From NCBI GenBank assembly GCA_963805445.1, contig CAWDUI010000015.1, positions 1 through 64,000 on the forward strand: a stretch of DNA of 64,000 nucleotides, written 5' to 3'. This DNA comes from JAENVT01 sp963805445. Lineage in GTDB: Bacteria; Actinomycetota; Acidimicrobiia; Acidimicrobiales; Ilumatobacteraceae. Below are positions 53,565 to 63,511 of this stretch, piece by piece. The position numbers and the translations under genes are program-made. Each line of letters begins with the position of its first letter. Position 1 is the first letter of the stretch. The notes below the pieces were generated by a model. The model did not search any database, was not told where the DNA came from, and saw only the letters and a list, made by a program, of their open reading frames with translations.

Positions 53565-55000
53565 GGTGTGACCTCCGTGGTCGTGGCCGCCAAGATCGAT
53601 GTCGTGGTGGCCCCTGGGGATAGGGGAGGGTTGGGTCGTGGGATCGTGAAGCCACCCGGCGTGATCACCACGCCGTCGACACGGATCACTGCGCCGTTGT
53701 CGAGTCGCACCGAACCGTCGCCCAACTGCTCGACGATGGGAATCTGGTACGAACCGTCCGCTTCGATCCGGCGCCCGTCGCCGAAGTCGATCGAGCCGTC
53801 GACGAACAGCACGGTCCCGTCGCCGAAGAACTGCTTGGCGATCGCGTCGGGTCGGAAGGTCGGCACAGTGATCGGTGGGATGCTGTCGAAGAACGAACCA
53901 CGGCGAACCTCGAGGTGGCCCACACCGACTCGCAGCTTCAGCTTGATCAGCTTCGTGCCGTTGGTGTTGTCGTTGAGGGTCAGCGAGCGTCGATAGCCGT
54001 TGCTCGTCGATCCCAGCGCCTCGATCGACCCGATCCCGACACGGGCATCGATCTCCACCCGGGCAGCGTCGGGCAGCACGACGGTGAGGTTGCCCACACC
54101 GACATCGACTTCGGTCGTGTCGCCGGTGAAGTCGGCGAGGATCAACTCGAAGCTGCCGATGCCGGTGCGATACCGGGCGGCCACGGCGCTTCCGTCGCCG
54201 ACGAACTCGGTTCGATCTCCTGACCGATGATCGAGGCCGACGCCGGCGAAGCTGAGTGCCGAGGCAGCCACGGCCGCAACCGTCGTCGCCAACGCCGGCA
54301 CGATCAACCAACGGGCGCGGCCGGCGAACGTGCCGACCAGCATGCCAAGGCCGAGCACGACCGTGGCCCAGCCGAAGGCCCACGCCCCGCGGTTGCCGGC
54401 GCTTGCATTGAGCAGCCAGATCAGGGCACCGATCACGGTCGCCGCACCGATGGTCAACAATCCCAACGGCGAGCGCGGCGGGCGCGGTCGCCGGCGGCGC
54501 TCAGCTGTCAAGGCATCCCAGCGCTCAGCGGTGGAGCCACCGGAGGCATCCGTGCGCACATCGGCTGCTGCGGGCGGCGGGAGTGGTTCGACCGATGTCC
54601 GGCCGCGCCACAGGGCGATGGCGGCCCCCAGCAGGCCGATCGCCACGACCCACCCGGCGCCCGGCAAGCGGGCATCGCCGTTGAACAGCCAACGCAACGA
54701 CAACAACACGGCAATGCCGCCGCCGACCCGGCGGGCAGTGGACGGCGGCGGCGACGTCGGCGAGTCGGCGAGCAGCGCCAGCCCGGCCACGTACATCAAG
54801 ATGCCGACGCCGCTGAACAGGCCCAGCACGACGAACGCAATGCGCACGAACAGGGGATCGATTGCGAGGGCGCGGCCCAAACCGCCGGCGACACCGAGCA
54901 CGATCCGCTCCTCGGACCGCGCCCAGCGCCGCTCGGGGGTCGGCGCGGTCACAGGGGTGGGCGGTGGCAGCGCGGCCGGCTCCGTCTCGAGATTGCTCAT
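53561..55000 (-). CDS. PspC-domain / LiaF-like envelope-stress membrane protein
   Basis: 479 residues. N-terminal PspC domain (ERIVLGVAGGLGRALAIDPLFVRIAFVVLGLFSGVGILMYVAGL, residues about 30-75), three to four more hydrophobic helices to residue about 245, then a C-terminal LiaF/DUF2154-like beta region with repeats (YRTGIGSFELILADF, VDVGVGNLTVVLPD, VDARVGIGSIEALG). In Gram-positives LiaF restrains the LiaSR two-component system. Here it faces divergently to such a pair. Confidence 0.85.
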   Translation of the reverse strand: MSNLETEPAALPPPTPVTAPTPERRWARSEERIVLGVAGGLGRALAIDPLFVRIAFVVLGLFSGVGILMYVAGLALLADSPTSPPPSTARRVGGGIAVLLSLRWLFNGDARLPGAGWVVAIGLLGAAIALWRGRTSVEPLPPPAAADVRTDASGGSTAERWDALTAERRRRPRPPRSPLGLLTIGAATVIGALIWLLNASAGNRGAWAFGWATVVLGLGMLVGTFAGRARWLIVPALATTVAAVAASALSFAGVGLDHRSGDRTEFVGDGSAVAARYRTGIGSFELILADFTGDTTEVDVGVGNLTVVLPDAARVEIDARVGIGSIEALGSTSNGYRRSLTLNDNTNGTKLIKLKLRVGVGHLEVRRGSFFDSIPPITVPTFRPDAIAKQFFGDGTVLFVDGSIDFGDGRRIEADGSYQIPIVEQLGDGSVRLDNGAVIRVDGVVITPGGFTIPRPNPPLSPGATTTSILAATTTEVTP

Positions 55001-55055
55001 GGGTTGCACGGTACGGATGCGCGGCGGCCGACGCCATCGGGGATCACCCTGGTTG

Positions 55056-55087
55056 AACCCTGAGTGCGGTCGCGGGGGATCAGGGTT
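55056..55087. promoter_or_regulatory. Inverted repeat between divergent liaF-like and liaSR-like genes
   Basis: AACCCTGA at 55056-55063 and TCAGGGTT at 55080-55087 form an eight-base inverted repeat with a 16-base spacer, centred between the two start regions. The position and symmetry fit an operator for the LuxR-type regulator of this module. No promoter elements were firmly placed. Confidence 0.45.
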
Positions 55088-55130
55088 GCCACCTGATGTG
55101 CCGGGACCCATTCGATGCCACGATATGCGC

Positions 55131-56330
55131 ATGGACACCACGCCCGCTCCGCCGCGCGGCGACCATCGGATCGAGTTCGCACGTTCGTCGACCGACCGCA
55201 TGCTGTTCGGCGTGTGCGGCGGGATTGCCCGCCGGTACGGCATCGACAGCTATGTGGTGCGCGTCGCCCTGCTGGTGCTGACACTGACCGGCGGTGTCGG
55301 CGTGGTGCTGTACATGGCGGCGTTCGCGCTCAGCACTCCGCCGGACGAACTGCCGCTGCCACCGGAACCCGACCACGCGATCGTCTCGGCGCGATCGCTC
55401 GCCGTCGCCGCCGCGGGCGGTGGCTTGCTGATGACCGCGCGCAACATCGGCCTGTGGCCGGGGGACGCGATCATGGTGCCCGCCGTCATCGTCTCGACGG
55501 GCTCGGCGCTGCTGTGGTACCACGGCCGCGAGTCGCATCCGGAGGGTGACCCACTGGAACGCGTGTTGCAGGGGCGGGCCACGCCGTTGCGGGCCCTGGG
55601 TGGTGTGGCATTGGCGCTGGCCGGGGTCGTCGCCCTGGTTGCGCGCGGCGTGCGCGTGCATCAGTTGCCGGCAGCGCTCGCCGCTTTGGCGATGGCGCTC
55701 GCCGGTGCAGCGGTGTTGATCGGTCCGTACGTCGGACGGCTGACCACGCAGTTGCGCGACGAGGAGCGGGCCCGCATCCGCGATCAGGAGCGCAATGACA
55801 TGGCAGCACATCTGCACGATTCGGTGCTGCAGACGTTGGCGCTGATGCAGCGAGCCGCGGCCGATCCGCGTCGGATGGTCATGCTGGCGCGTCGCCAGGA
55901 ACGAGAACTACGCAGTTGGTTGTACGACGTGAAGGCCAGCGCCGCCGTCGGCTCGCTGAGCGCCCGGGCCGAGGGCATTGCCGCCGAGGTCGAGCTCGAT
56001 CACGGGATGCCGGTTGATCTCGTCGTGGTCGGAGACGTCGAGGTGACGCCCGCCGTCGACGCGCTGCTGTTGGCCGTGCGCGAGGCGACGGTCAATGCGG
56101 CCAAGCACGCCGAGGCCGATCTGGTCAGCGTCTACATCGAAGTCGAACCGACCACGATCACTGCGTTCGTGCGCGACAAGGGCGTCGGGTTCGCGACCGC
56201 AACGATCGGCGACGACCGTCGTGGCATCGCCATGTCGATCCGGGATCGCCTCGAGCGCGCCGGAGGCAAGGCAATGCTCGATTCATCGCCGGGCGCCGGC
56301 ACCGAGTGGGAGCTGTCGGTGCCGCGATGA
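55131..56330 (+). CDS. PspC-domain sensor histidine kinase (LiaS/DesK-like)
   Basis: 399 residues. N-terminal PspC domain (DRMLFGVCGGIARRYGIDSYVVRVALLVLTLTGG), four further hydrophobic helices to residue about 205, a HisKA_3 phosphoacceptor (MAAHLHDSVLQTLALMQ) and an HATPase domain (LLLAVREATVNAAKHAEA with the N box; DKGVGFATATIGDDRRGIAMSIRDRL with the G box). Partner of the LuxR-type regulator encoded next (ATGA overlap). ATG at 55131 used; 55125 is also possible. Confidence 0.9.
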   Translation: MDTTPAPPRGDHRIEFARSSTDRMLFGVCGGIARRYGIDSYVVRVALLVLTLTGGVGVVLYMAAFALSTPPDELPLPPEPDHAIVSARSLAVAAAGGGLLMTARNIGLWPGDAIMVPAVIVSTGSALLWYHGRESHPEGDPLERVLQGRATPLRALGGVALALAGVVALVARGVRVHQLPAALAALAMALAGAAVLIGPYVGRLTTQLRDEERARIRDQERNDMAAHLHDSVLQTLALMQRAAADPRRMVMLARRQERELRSWLYDVKASAAVGSLSARAEGIAAEVELDHGMPVDLVVVGDVEVTPAVDALLLAVREATVNAAKHAEADLVSVYIEVEPTTITAFVRDKGVGFATATIGDDRRGIAMSIRDRLERAGGKAMLDSSPGAGTEWELSVPR

Positions 56331-56968
56331 CGGGTCGCGTCCACGTGTTCGTGGTCGATGACCACGCCCTGTTTCGCTCCGGCGTCAAGGCCGAGATCGG
56401 CGACGCCGTCGAGATCGTCGGCGATGTCGGTTCGGTCGATGAGGCGATCGACGCCATCCGGGCGACCAAGCCCGACGTCGTCCTGCTCGACGTGCACCTG
56501 CCCAACGGTGGGGGGCGGGCAATCCTGGAAGGCCTCGGCGCTGACCTGCCCGACACGAAGTGCCTGGCACTGTCGGTCTCGGATGCCGCCGACGACGTGA
56601 TCGGGGTGATCCGCGCCGGGGCCCGCGGCTACGTGACCAAGACGATCACGCGCGACGAGTTGCTCGACGCCATCCGCCGTGTGCACGCCGGTGACGCAGT
56701 GTTCTCCCCACGCCTTGCCGGCTTCGTGCTCGATGCATTCGCCGGGTCCGTCCCGGTCACCTCGGATCCCGAGTTGGATCGGTTGACCCAACGCGAGCAA
56801 GAGGTGCTGCGGCTCATTGCGCGGGGATACACCTACAAGGAGGTCGCCGCACGGCTTCACGTCTCGGTCAAGACCGTCGAAACCCACGTCTCATCGGTGC
56901 TGCGCAAGTTGCAGCTCTCCAACCGGCACGAACTCACCGCCTGGGCCGCCGACCGCCGCTTGCTCTAG
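56327..56968 (+). CDS. LuxR-family (NarL-type) response regulator
   Basis: 213 residues. Receiver: VFVVDDHALFRSGVK with the acidic pair, phospho-Asp in VVLLDVHLPNGGG, Thr/Ser in ALSVSD and lysine in VTKTI. C-terminal LuxR helix-turn-helix (LTQREQEVLRLIARGYTYKEVAARLHVSVKTVETHVSSVLRKL). Translationally coupled to the histidine kinase. Likely controls the divergent PspC/LiaF operon. Confidence 0.93.
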   Translation: MTGRVHVFVVDDHALFRSGVKAEIGDAVEIVGDVGSVDEAIDAIRATKPDVVLLDVHLPNGGGRAILEGLGADLPDTKCLALSVSDAADDVIGVIRAGARGYVTKTITRDELLDAIRRVHAGDAVFSPRLAGFVLDAFAGSVPVTSDPELDRLTQREQEVLRLIARGYTYKEVAARLHVSVKTVETHVSSVLRKLQLSNRHELTAWAADRRLL

Positions 56969-57046
56969 CGATCTTCGCAAAGGCCGTGTCGTGTGTTTCG
57001 AGGCACGCAGGTGGGCGTGAAACACTCCGCAGGTTGTTCCGGCGGC

Positions 57047-57452
57047 TCAGTCGTCAGCGGCCTCTGCCGTGTCTGATGGCTCGGTTGTTTCGTTCGGCTC
57101 GGCTGGCCGCGCTGCCCACGCCGGGCGCTTGCCGGTTTCCAGCTCCAGCAACTCGGCCTTGGCCTCCCGCCAGGCGAGGTCGGCAGCAGCCGCTCCCTTG
57201 CCGGTTCGAGTCGCTTCTTTCACCAACTCGACAGCGCGATGGTGCGCGGCTCTGGGCGCGCTTCAGGCGATCGGCCATCTCCGCCGCCTCGAGCTTGCGA
57301 CGCTGTACTTCCGCCTTGCGATCGATCTCAGCCTGTTTGGCGCGCCGATCGGCTTCCGCGGAGTCCCGAAGGCTCTGGGCAAAGCGCTCGGCGTCGGAGA
57401 GCGGGCGTGGCGGCGGAGCCTTAGGACGTCGACGACTTGGCATCGTCGCCAT
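57047..57452 (-). CDS. Coiled-coil hypothetical protein (one frameshift)
   Basis: About 135 codons. Basic start (MPSRRRPKAPPPRPL), then a long charged, probably coiled-coil helix (ERFAQSLRDSAEADRRAKQAEIDRKAEVQRRKLEAAEMADRLKR) and, after an indel near 57240, a second helix region (AVELVKEATRTGKGAAAADL, AELLELETGKRPAWAARP) with an acidic tail. Cytosolic. No family recognised. Confidence 0.65.
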
Positions 57453-57502
57453 TGTGGTCGGTGATCACGGCGATCTCAACTTCGCGGCTCGCGGCGCATG
57501 AG

Positions 57503-57589
57503 TCAGCGGAGGATGAGCACGATGATGACGATGAGGAGGATGAGGCCGATGAGGCCCCCGCTGACGTAGATACCGGATGCGAGCAACAT
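57503..57589 (-). CDS. 28-residue hydrophobic peptide
   Basis: ATG-started ORF of 28 residues that is almost entirely one membrane helix (MLLASGIYVSGGLIGLILLI, then a Val/Ile-rich end and one Arg). Small peptides of this kind are common in actinobacteria but are usually missed. No strong ribosome-binding site is seen. It lies between the coiled-coil gene and the divergent CsbD gene. Confidence 0.5.
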   Translation of the reverse strand: MLLASGIYVSGGLIGLILLIVIIVLILR

Positions 57590-57639
57590 GATTCTGGTGG
57601 TACCCGGCGTGGCGGGGCCGCAAACGTCGTGTGGCAAAC

Positions 57640-57665
57640 GTTTGGTGGTGGGACTCCGAGGGTAT
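57640..57665 (+). promoter_or_regulatory. SigB-type promoter for the CsbD gene
   Basis: GTTT at 57640-57643 and GGGTAT at 57660-57665 with a 16-base spacer match the general-stress (SigB/SigF-like) consensus GTTT-N14-16-GGGTAT of Gram-positives. It lies 39 bases upstream of the CsbD start, and CsbD is a SigB-dependent protein in Bacillus. Confidence 0.6.
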
Positions 57666-57704
57666 TACGTCGGCTCAATCGCTCATCATCAACGAGGAGA
57701 CATC

Positions 57705-57896
57705 ATGGACAACAATTTGGATCAAGCCAAGGGCAGGGTCAAGCAGGCCGTCGGCGATCTCACCGACAACAAGGACCTGAAGAAGCAAGGCAAGGCCGAC
57801 GAGAAGGCCGGCAAGGCCAAGGAGTTCTTGGAAGACACCAAAGACAAGGCAGAGGATCTCGTCGACAAGGTCAAGGACCACGCGACGAAGAACTGA
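57705..57896 (+). CDS. CsbD-family stress protein
   Basis: 63 residues. Lysine/aspartate-rich helical protein with the CsbD signature (NLDQAKGRVKQAVGDLTDNKDLKKQGKADEKAGKAK), followed by a second helix of the same type. General-stress protein of unknown molecular role. Start ATG with GAGGAGA about five bases upstream. Confidence 0.92.
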   Translation: MDNNLDQAKGRVKQAVGDLTDNKDLKKQGKADEKAGKAKEFLEDTKDKAEDLVDKVKDHATKN

Positions 57897-57921
57897 TGCT
57901 GCGGTGTGACCCTCGGCCGAG

Positions 57922-58804
57922 TCAGCTCGCGGCTTGGCCGAGGGTCAGCCAGGTGGCTTCGGGTGGTTGGTCGCTTTTGCCGTTGGGGCCTTCGACGAAG
58001 ATCATGACGCGTGAGCCGGCGGAGTATGCGTTGTGGGTGGTGGCCCAGATCTCGGTGTCGCTTTGGACTGACATCGAGGTGGCCTGGTCGTCGCCGATCC
58101 AGACGGTGGTGGCGTCGGTGAATCCGGTGCCGTAGATGCCGATGGCGTCGGTGCCGGGGTTGGCGACCTCGGTCGGGTAGATCGATTCGACGTTGGGTTT
58201 GGGTCCGGTGGGTGTGTTCTGGTTGCTTTGTGCGGCTTGGCCGAGGGTCAGCCAGGCGGCTTCGGGTGGTTGGTCGCTTTTGCCGTTGGGGCCTTCGACG
58301 AAGATCATGACGCGTGAGCCGGCGGAGTATGCGTTGTGGGTGGTGGCCCAGATCTCGGTGTCGCTTTGGACTGACATCGAGGTGGCCTGGTCGTCGCCGA
58401 TCCAGACGGTGGTGGCGTCGGTGAATCCGGTGCCGTAGATGCCGATGGCGTCGGTGCCGGGGTTGGCGACCTCGGTCGGGTAGATCGATTCGACGTTGGG
58501 TTTGGGTCCGGTGGGTGTGTTCTGGTTGCTTTGTGCGGCTTGGCCGAGGGTCAGCCAGGCGGCTTCGGGTGGTTGGTCGCTTTGCCGTTGGGGCCTTCGA
58601 CGAAGATCATGACGCGTGAGCCGGCGGAGTATGCGTTGTGGGTGGTGGCCCAGATCTCGGTGTCGCTTTGGACTGACATCGAGGTGGCCTGGTCGTCGCC
58701 GATCCAGACGGTGGTGGCGTCGGTGAATCCGGTGCCGTAGATGCCGATGGCGTCGGTGCCGGGGTTGGCGACCTCGGTCGGGTAGATCGATTCGACGTCG
58801 GCAT
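57922..58804 (-). CDS. Protein of three near-identical IPT/TIG-like modules (two frameshifts)
   Basis: About 293 codons made of three copies of a 101-residue unit: a beta-sandwich IPT/TIG-like pattern (SIYPTEVANPGTDAIGIYG, GTGF, ATTVWIGDDQATSMSVQSD, TEIWATT, VMIFVEGPNGKSD) and a linker rich in Gln, Asn, Thr and Pro. The first copy lacks one base in the TTT run near 58580 and a second base just after the start. Adding an A after ATGCCG restores MPNVESIYP, matching the linker-to-module join KPNVESIYP. GGAGGA lies six bases upstream of that ATG. No signal peptide or other domain is visible. Confidence 0.75.
57931..58795. repeat. Tandem 303-base repeat, 2.85 copies
   Basis: Copies at 57931-58233, 58234-58536 and 58537-about 58795, the last one lacking the linker part. 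Copies one and two differ at a single position (gtggctt versus gcggctt near 57953/58256); copy three has the same base as copy two and a one-base deletion in a T run. The period is exactly 101 codons. Assembly could easily collapse or expand such an array. Confidence 0.95.
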
Positions 58805-58810
58805 GGCGAC

Positions 58811-58816
58811 TCCTCC
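58811..58816 (-). promoter_or_regulatory. Ribosome-binding site of the IPT/TIG-repeat gene
   Basis: TCCTCC on the plus strand reads GGAGGA on the coding strand and lies six bases upstream of the ATG at 58804. It fixes the start at the beginning of the first repeat module, showing that the protein contains no additional N-terminal domain. Confidence 0.7.
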
Positions 58817-59518
58817 CCGGACAGCTCGGCGTGATGCTGGTAGCGGCCTCGGATCGGGCATGCTCTGCAACGTGACGAGGTCGCAGCCGAAGGTGTTGAT
58901 CGTCGAAGACGAACGAGGAGTGCGACAGGCGTTGGAGCGCGGGCTGGCCCGTGGCGGGTTCGACACGACGAGCGTGTCGTCGGCACGCGAGGCGTTGGCC
59001 GTCGACGACCACGACATTGCTTTGGTCGACCTCGGATTGCCCGACGGCGACGGTGTGGAGCTGTGCCGAGAGCTACGCGCCCGGCATCCCGACCGGCCGA
59101 TCATCGTGGTCACGGGCCGCATGGACGAGCTCGATGTCGTCGACGCGCTCGACGCGGGCGCCGACGACTACGTGACCAAGCCGTTCTCGCTCGCGGTGTT
59201 GACGCTCCGCATTCGGCGGCATCTCGATCGCTCGTCGGCTGTCGTGGAAGTCGGCACGTTGAAGATCGATCGCCGGGCCCGCCGGGTGACGGTGGCCGGC
59301 GAGCGCCTGGAGCTGACCGCACGCGAGTTCGACCTGTTGACCGCGTTGGCAAGGCGCGCCGGGGAAGCGGTGACCAAGGACGAGCTGATGGCCGAGGTGT
59401 GGGACACCTTCTGGTCGAAGTCGACCCACACTCTCGCCGTGCACGTCAGCTCGTTACGCGGCAAGTTGGTGGGCACCCGGACCGGGTCCCCGTCGATCAA
59501 CTCCGTGGCCGGCGGCGG

Positions 59519-60201
<683 letters not shown>

Positions 60202-60241
60202 CCGCTGACCCTTCCCGCGCCGGACGCGCGAATCTAGGCCC

Positions 60242-61499
60242 GTGGGCACGAGGCTGCGCAGTCGAATGGTTCGCTCCGGTCTCGCTCTGGTCGTGGCGAT
60301 CCTGGCGATCGCCGGCATCACGAGTGGCGTTCTGTTCTCCAAGGAGGTTCGCGTCAACGCCCGGCTGCGCCTGACCGCGCAAGCCGAGACGATGATCATC
60401 TCGCTGACCGACCGACTTGATCGAGCGGGGCTCTTGACGACCGCTGACGTCGAACGACTGGCGCCAGCGGGGACCGAGGTCGTGCTGCGGGACTCCAGCG
60501 GAGCAGTCGTTGCCCGCACCGGGCCGGTGCTTGCCGACGCGGTGATGACCGTCGCAGGTACAAGGCGCCGACCTCTCGGCGGTCGTGTCGGCCGACCGGG
60601 CGCCCGTGGATCACCGCGTGCGCAAGGCGTGGAACATGATCGTGCTCCTCAGCCTCATCGTCGCCGCGGTCGCGGCCGCTGGCCGCCCTGCTCGAGGCCC
60701 GCCACCTCAGTCGCCCGCTCGATCGCCTGGCACGGGCGGCCGCGTTGCTCGGTGGCGGCGATGCCCGCGTCGCCGCACCCCGTAGTGGCGTGTCGGAGGT
60801 CGACGCGATCGCCGTAGCGCTGGAACACAGCGGCAAACGCGTCGCCGAGCTGATGGCAGCCGAGCGCCAGTTCAGTGCGAACGCCAGCCATCAGCTTCGT
60901 TCGCCTCTCACGGCCATTGCGATCAGCCTGGAGCTGATTGCGGACAGCTCCGATCCTGTGGCACGGCGCGAAGCTGGCGAGGCCCTCACACAAGTTGCCG
61001 GCCTCGACGATCGGATCAACGAACTGCTGAACCTGGCCCGGACCGGGCGAACGGCCACACCCGTTCGCACCGATGTCGCCGCGCTCGTCAGCCGCTACGT
61101 GCGCCAGATTTCCACACAGTTCGAGCGCGCCGGCCGCAAGCTGAGCATCGTCAGCCCGCCGACGGTCGAGGCCGATGTGACCGCGGGGGCGTTGACCCAG
61201 AGCATCGAGATCCTGCTCGACAACGCCTTGGTGCACGGCAGTGGCGACGTCGAGGTGCGTGTGGCCGTCGACGACCATGGCGAAGTCGAGATCGCGATCA
61301 GCGACGAGGGTCATCTGGAGGACGAGATCGGTCGAGATCATCGCAGCAACGGAATGGGGTTGCTGTTGGCCAGGAACCTGTTGCGATCCGACGGCGGTCG
61401 AGTCGAGTTGGCTTCTGCGGCGCCGACGACGTTCGTCATCCGACTCCCAGCACATTCCTCGACACGGCCGGCGTCAGGCCCGAACTTCTTGGCGCATGA
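60242..61499 (+). CDS. OmpR-linked sensor histidine kinase (frameshifted)
   Basis: About 420 codons. One N-terminal membrane helix (GLALVVAILAIAGITSGVL), a periplasmic loop, a second helix (MIVLLSLIVAAVAA), HAMP-type linker (ARHLSRPLDRLARAAALLGG), H-box ANASHQLRSPLTAIAISLE and an ATPase with LTQSIEILLDNALVHG (N box) and GMGLLLARNLLRSDGG (G box). Frameshifts near 60560 and 60675. The end is uncertain: a further shift near 61445 would stop at 61499, while the visible frame stays open to 61644 over the ABC gene. Confidence 0.85.
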
Positions 61500-62495
61500 A
61501 GGCCGCATACGCCCCGGCGAACAGCGCGACGAGACCGCCGACGAGGGCGGCGACCTGCCACCAGGCGAGCACCAGGCTTTCGGAAAGCGACAGCGTGCTT
61601 GGCAGGGCCTGCGCGCTCGAGTCTTCGATCACCAGCCCCGTTGACTGCTTCGAGGGGTTCAGCAGCACATTGGTGGCTTCCTGGTACAGCTCCGATGGCG
61701 AGAAGCGCCGCACGTTCTGCTCGAGGCGAGCATTGGCCAGCACGACCTCCGCTGTCGGGTTGGAGGTCGGCACGGGATGAACGGTGTCTGCCACCAATCC
61801 GGCGATCAATCCGCCGAACAACGTGAAGACCAACCACGCGGCGATTCCTGCCAGCGCCGCCGTTGCCGCCCGGCGAGTCAGCACCGACAAGACGGTCGCC
61901 AAGGCCAGCCACAACGCGATGTACACCACGGCGACGACGAAGAAGGCGATCATCCGAATGACTTCGCCGGTCGTCGGCCCGATGCCCAGTCGCAGCATCC
62001 CGTAGCCGACGACGACCGCCATGACGGCGCCGAGGGCCAAGGCGATGGCGCCGAGGCCGGCAACGAACTTGCCATTGATCACCTCATCGCGGTGGATCGG
62101 CTGGGAGACCAGGCGCGGCAACGTTCGCTGCGAGCGTTCGCCGTTGACAGCGTCGAACCCGAAGGCGATGCCGAGCAGTGGCCCGAGGATTGCAATGAAC
62201 TCGTAGAAAGCCGGAACCCGGTCGGGTGCCAGCGTGAAGAGGTACAAGAAGATCGACGGCACGTCGGTGGCCTGGCTGGCCGCGGAGCGGATCGGACCGC
62301 TCGCGGAGTGCACGGACGCGAGACCTGCGAGCGCGACGAGCACCACGAGGATCACGAAGCGGACCGAGTGGATGTGGTCCTCGAATTCCTTGCGGGCCAC
62401 GATTCGCCAACCGCCTCGCAGCCGCTGAGTGACGACTTGGTCGTGGAACCCGTTGGGCCCGACGATCGCCTCGGGCGCCGACGCGATGCTGGCGG

Positions 62496-62499
<4 letters not shown>
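61474..62499 (-). CDS. ABC-2-type transporter permease
   Basis: 341 residues. Six hydrophobic helices, with the ABC-2 pattern FEFIAILGPLLGIAFGFDAVNGER then LPRLVSQPIHRDEVINGKF, AIALALGAVMAVVVGYG, IAFFVVAVVYIALWLALATVL, and a last helix before FMRQEVRA. Forms an exporter with the ATPase encoded next (overlap of four bases) and the NEW3-type protein. Cargo unknown. Confidence 0.88.

Positions 62500-63507
<1,008 letters not shown>

Positions 63508-63511
<4 letters not shown>

Noticed and set aside
57931..58795. CRISPR-like regular repeats
   Set aside because: The units are 303 bases long, contiguous and coding; there are no short direct repeats separated by unique spacers and no cas genes.
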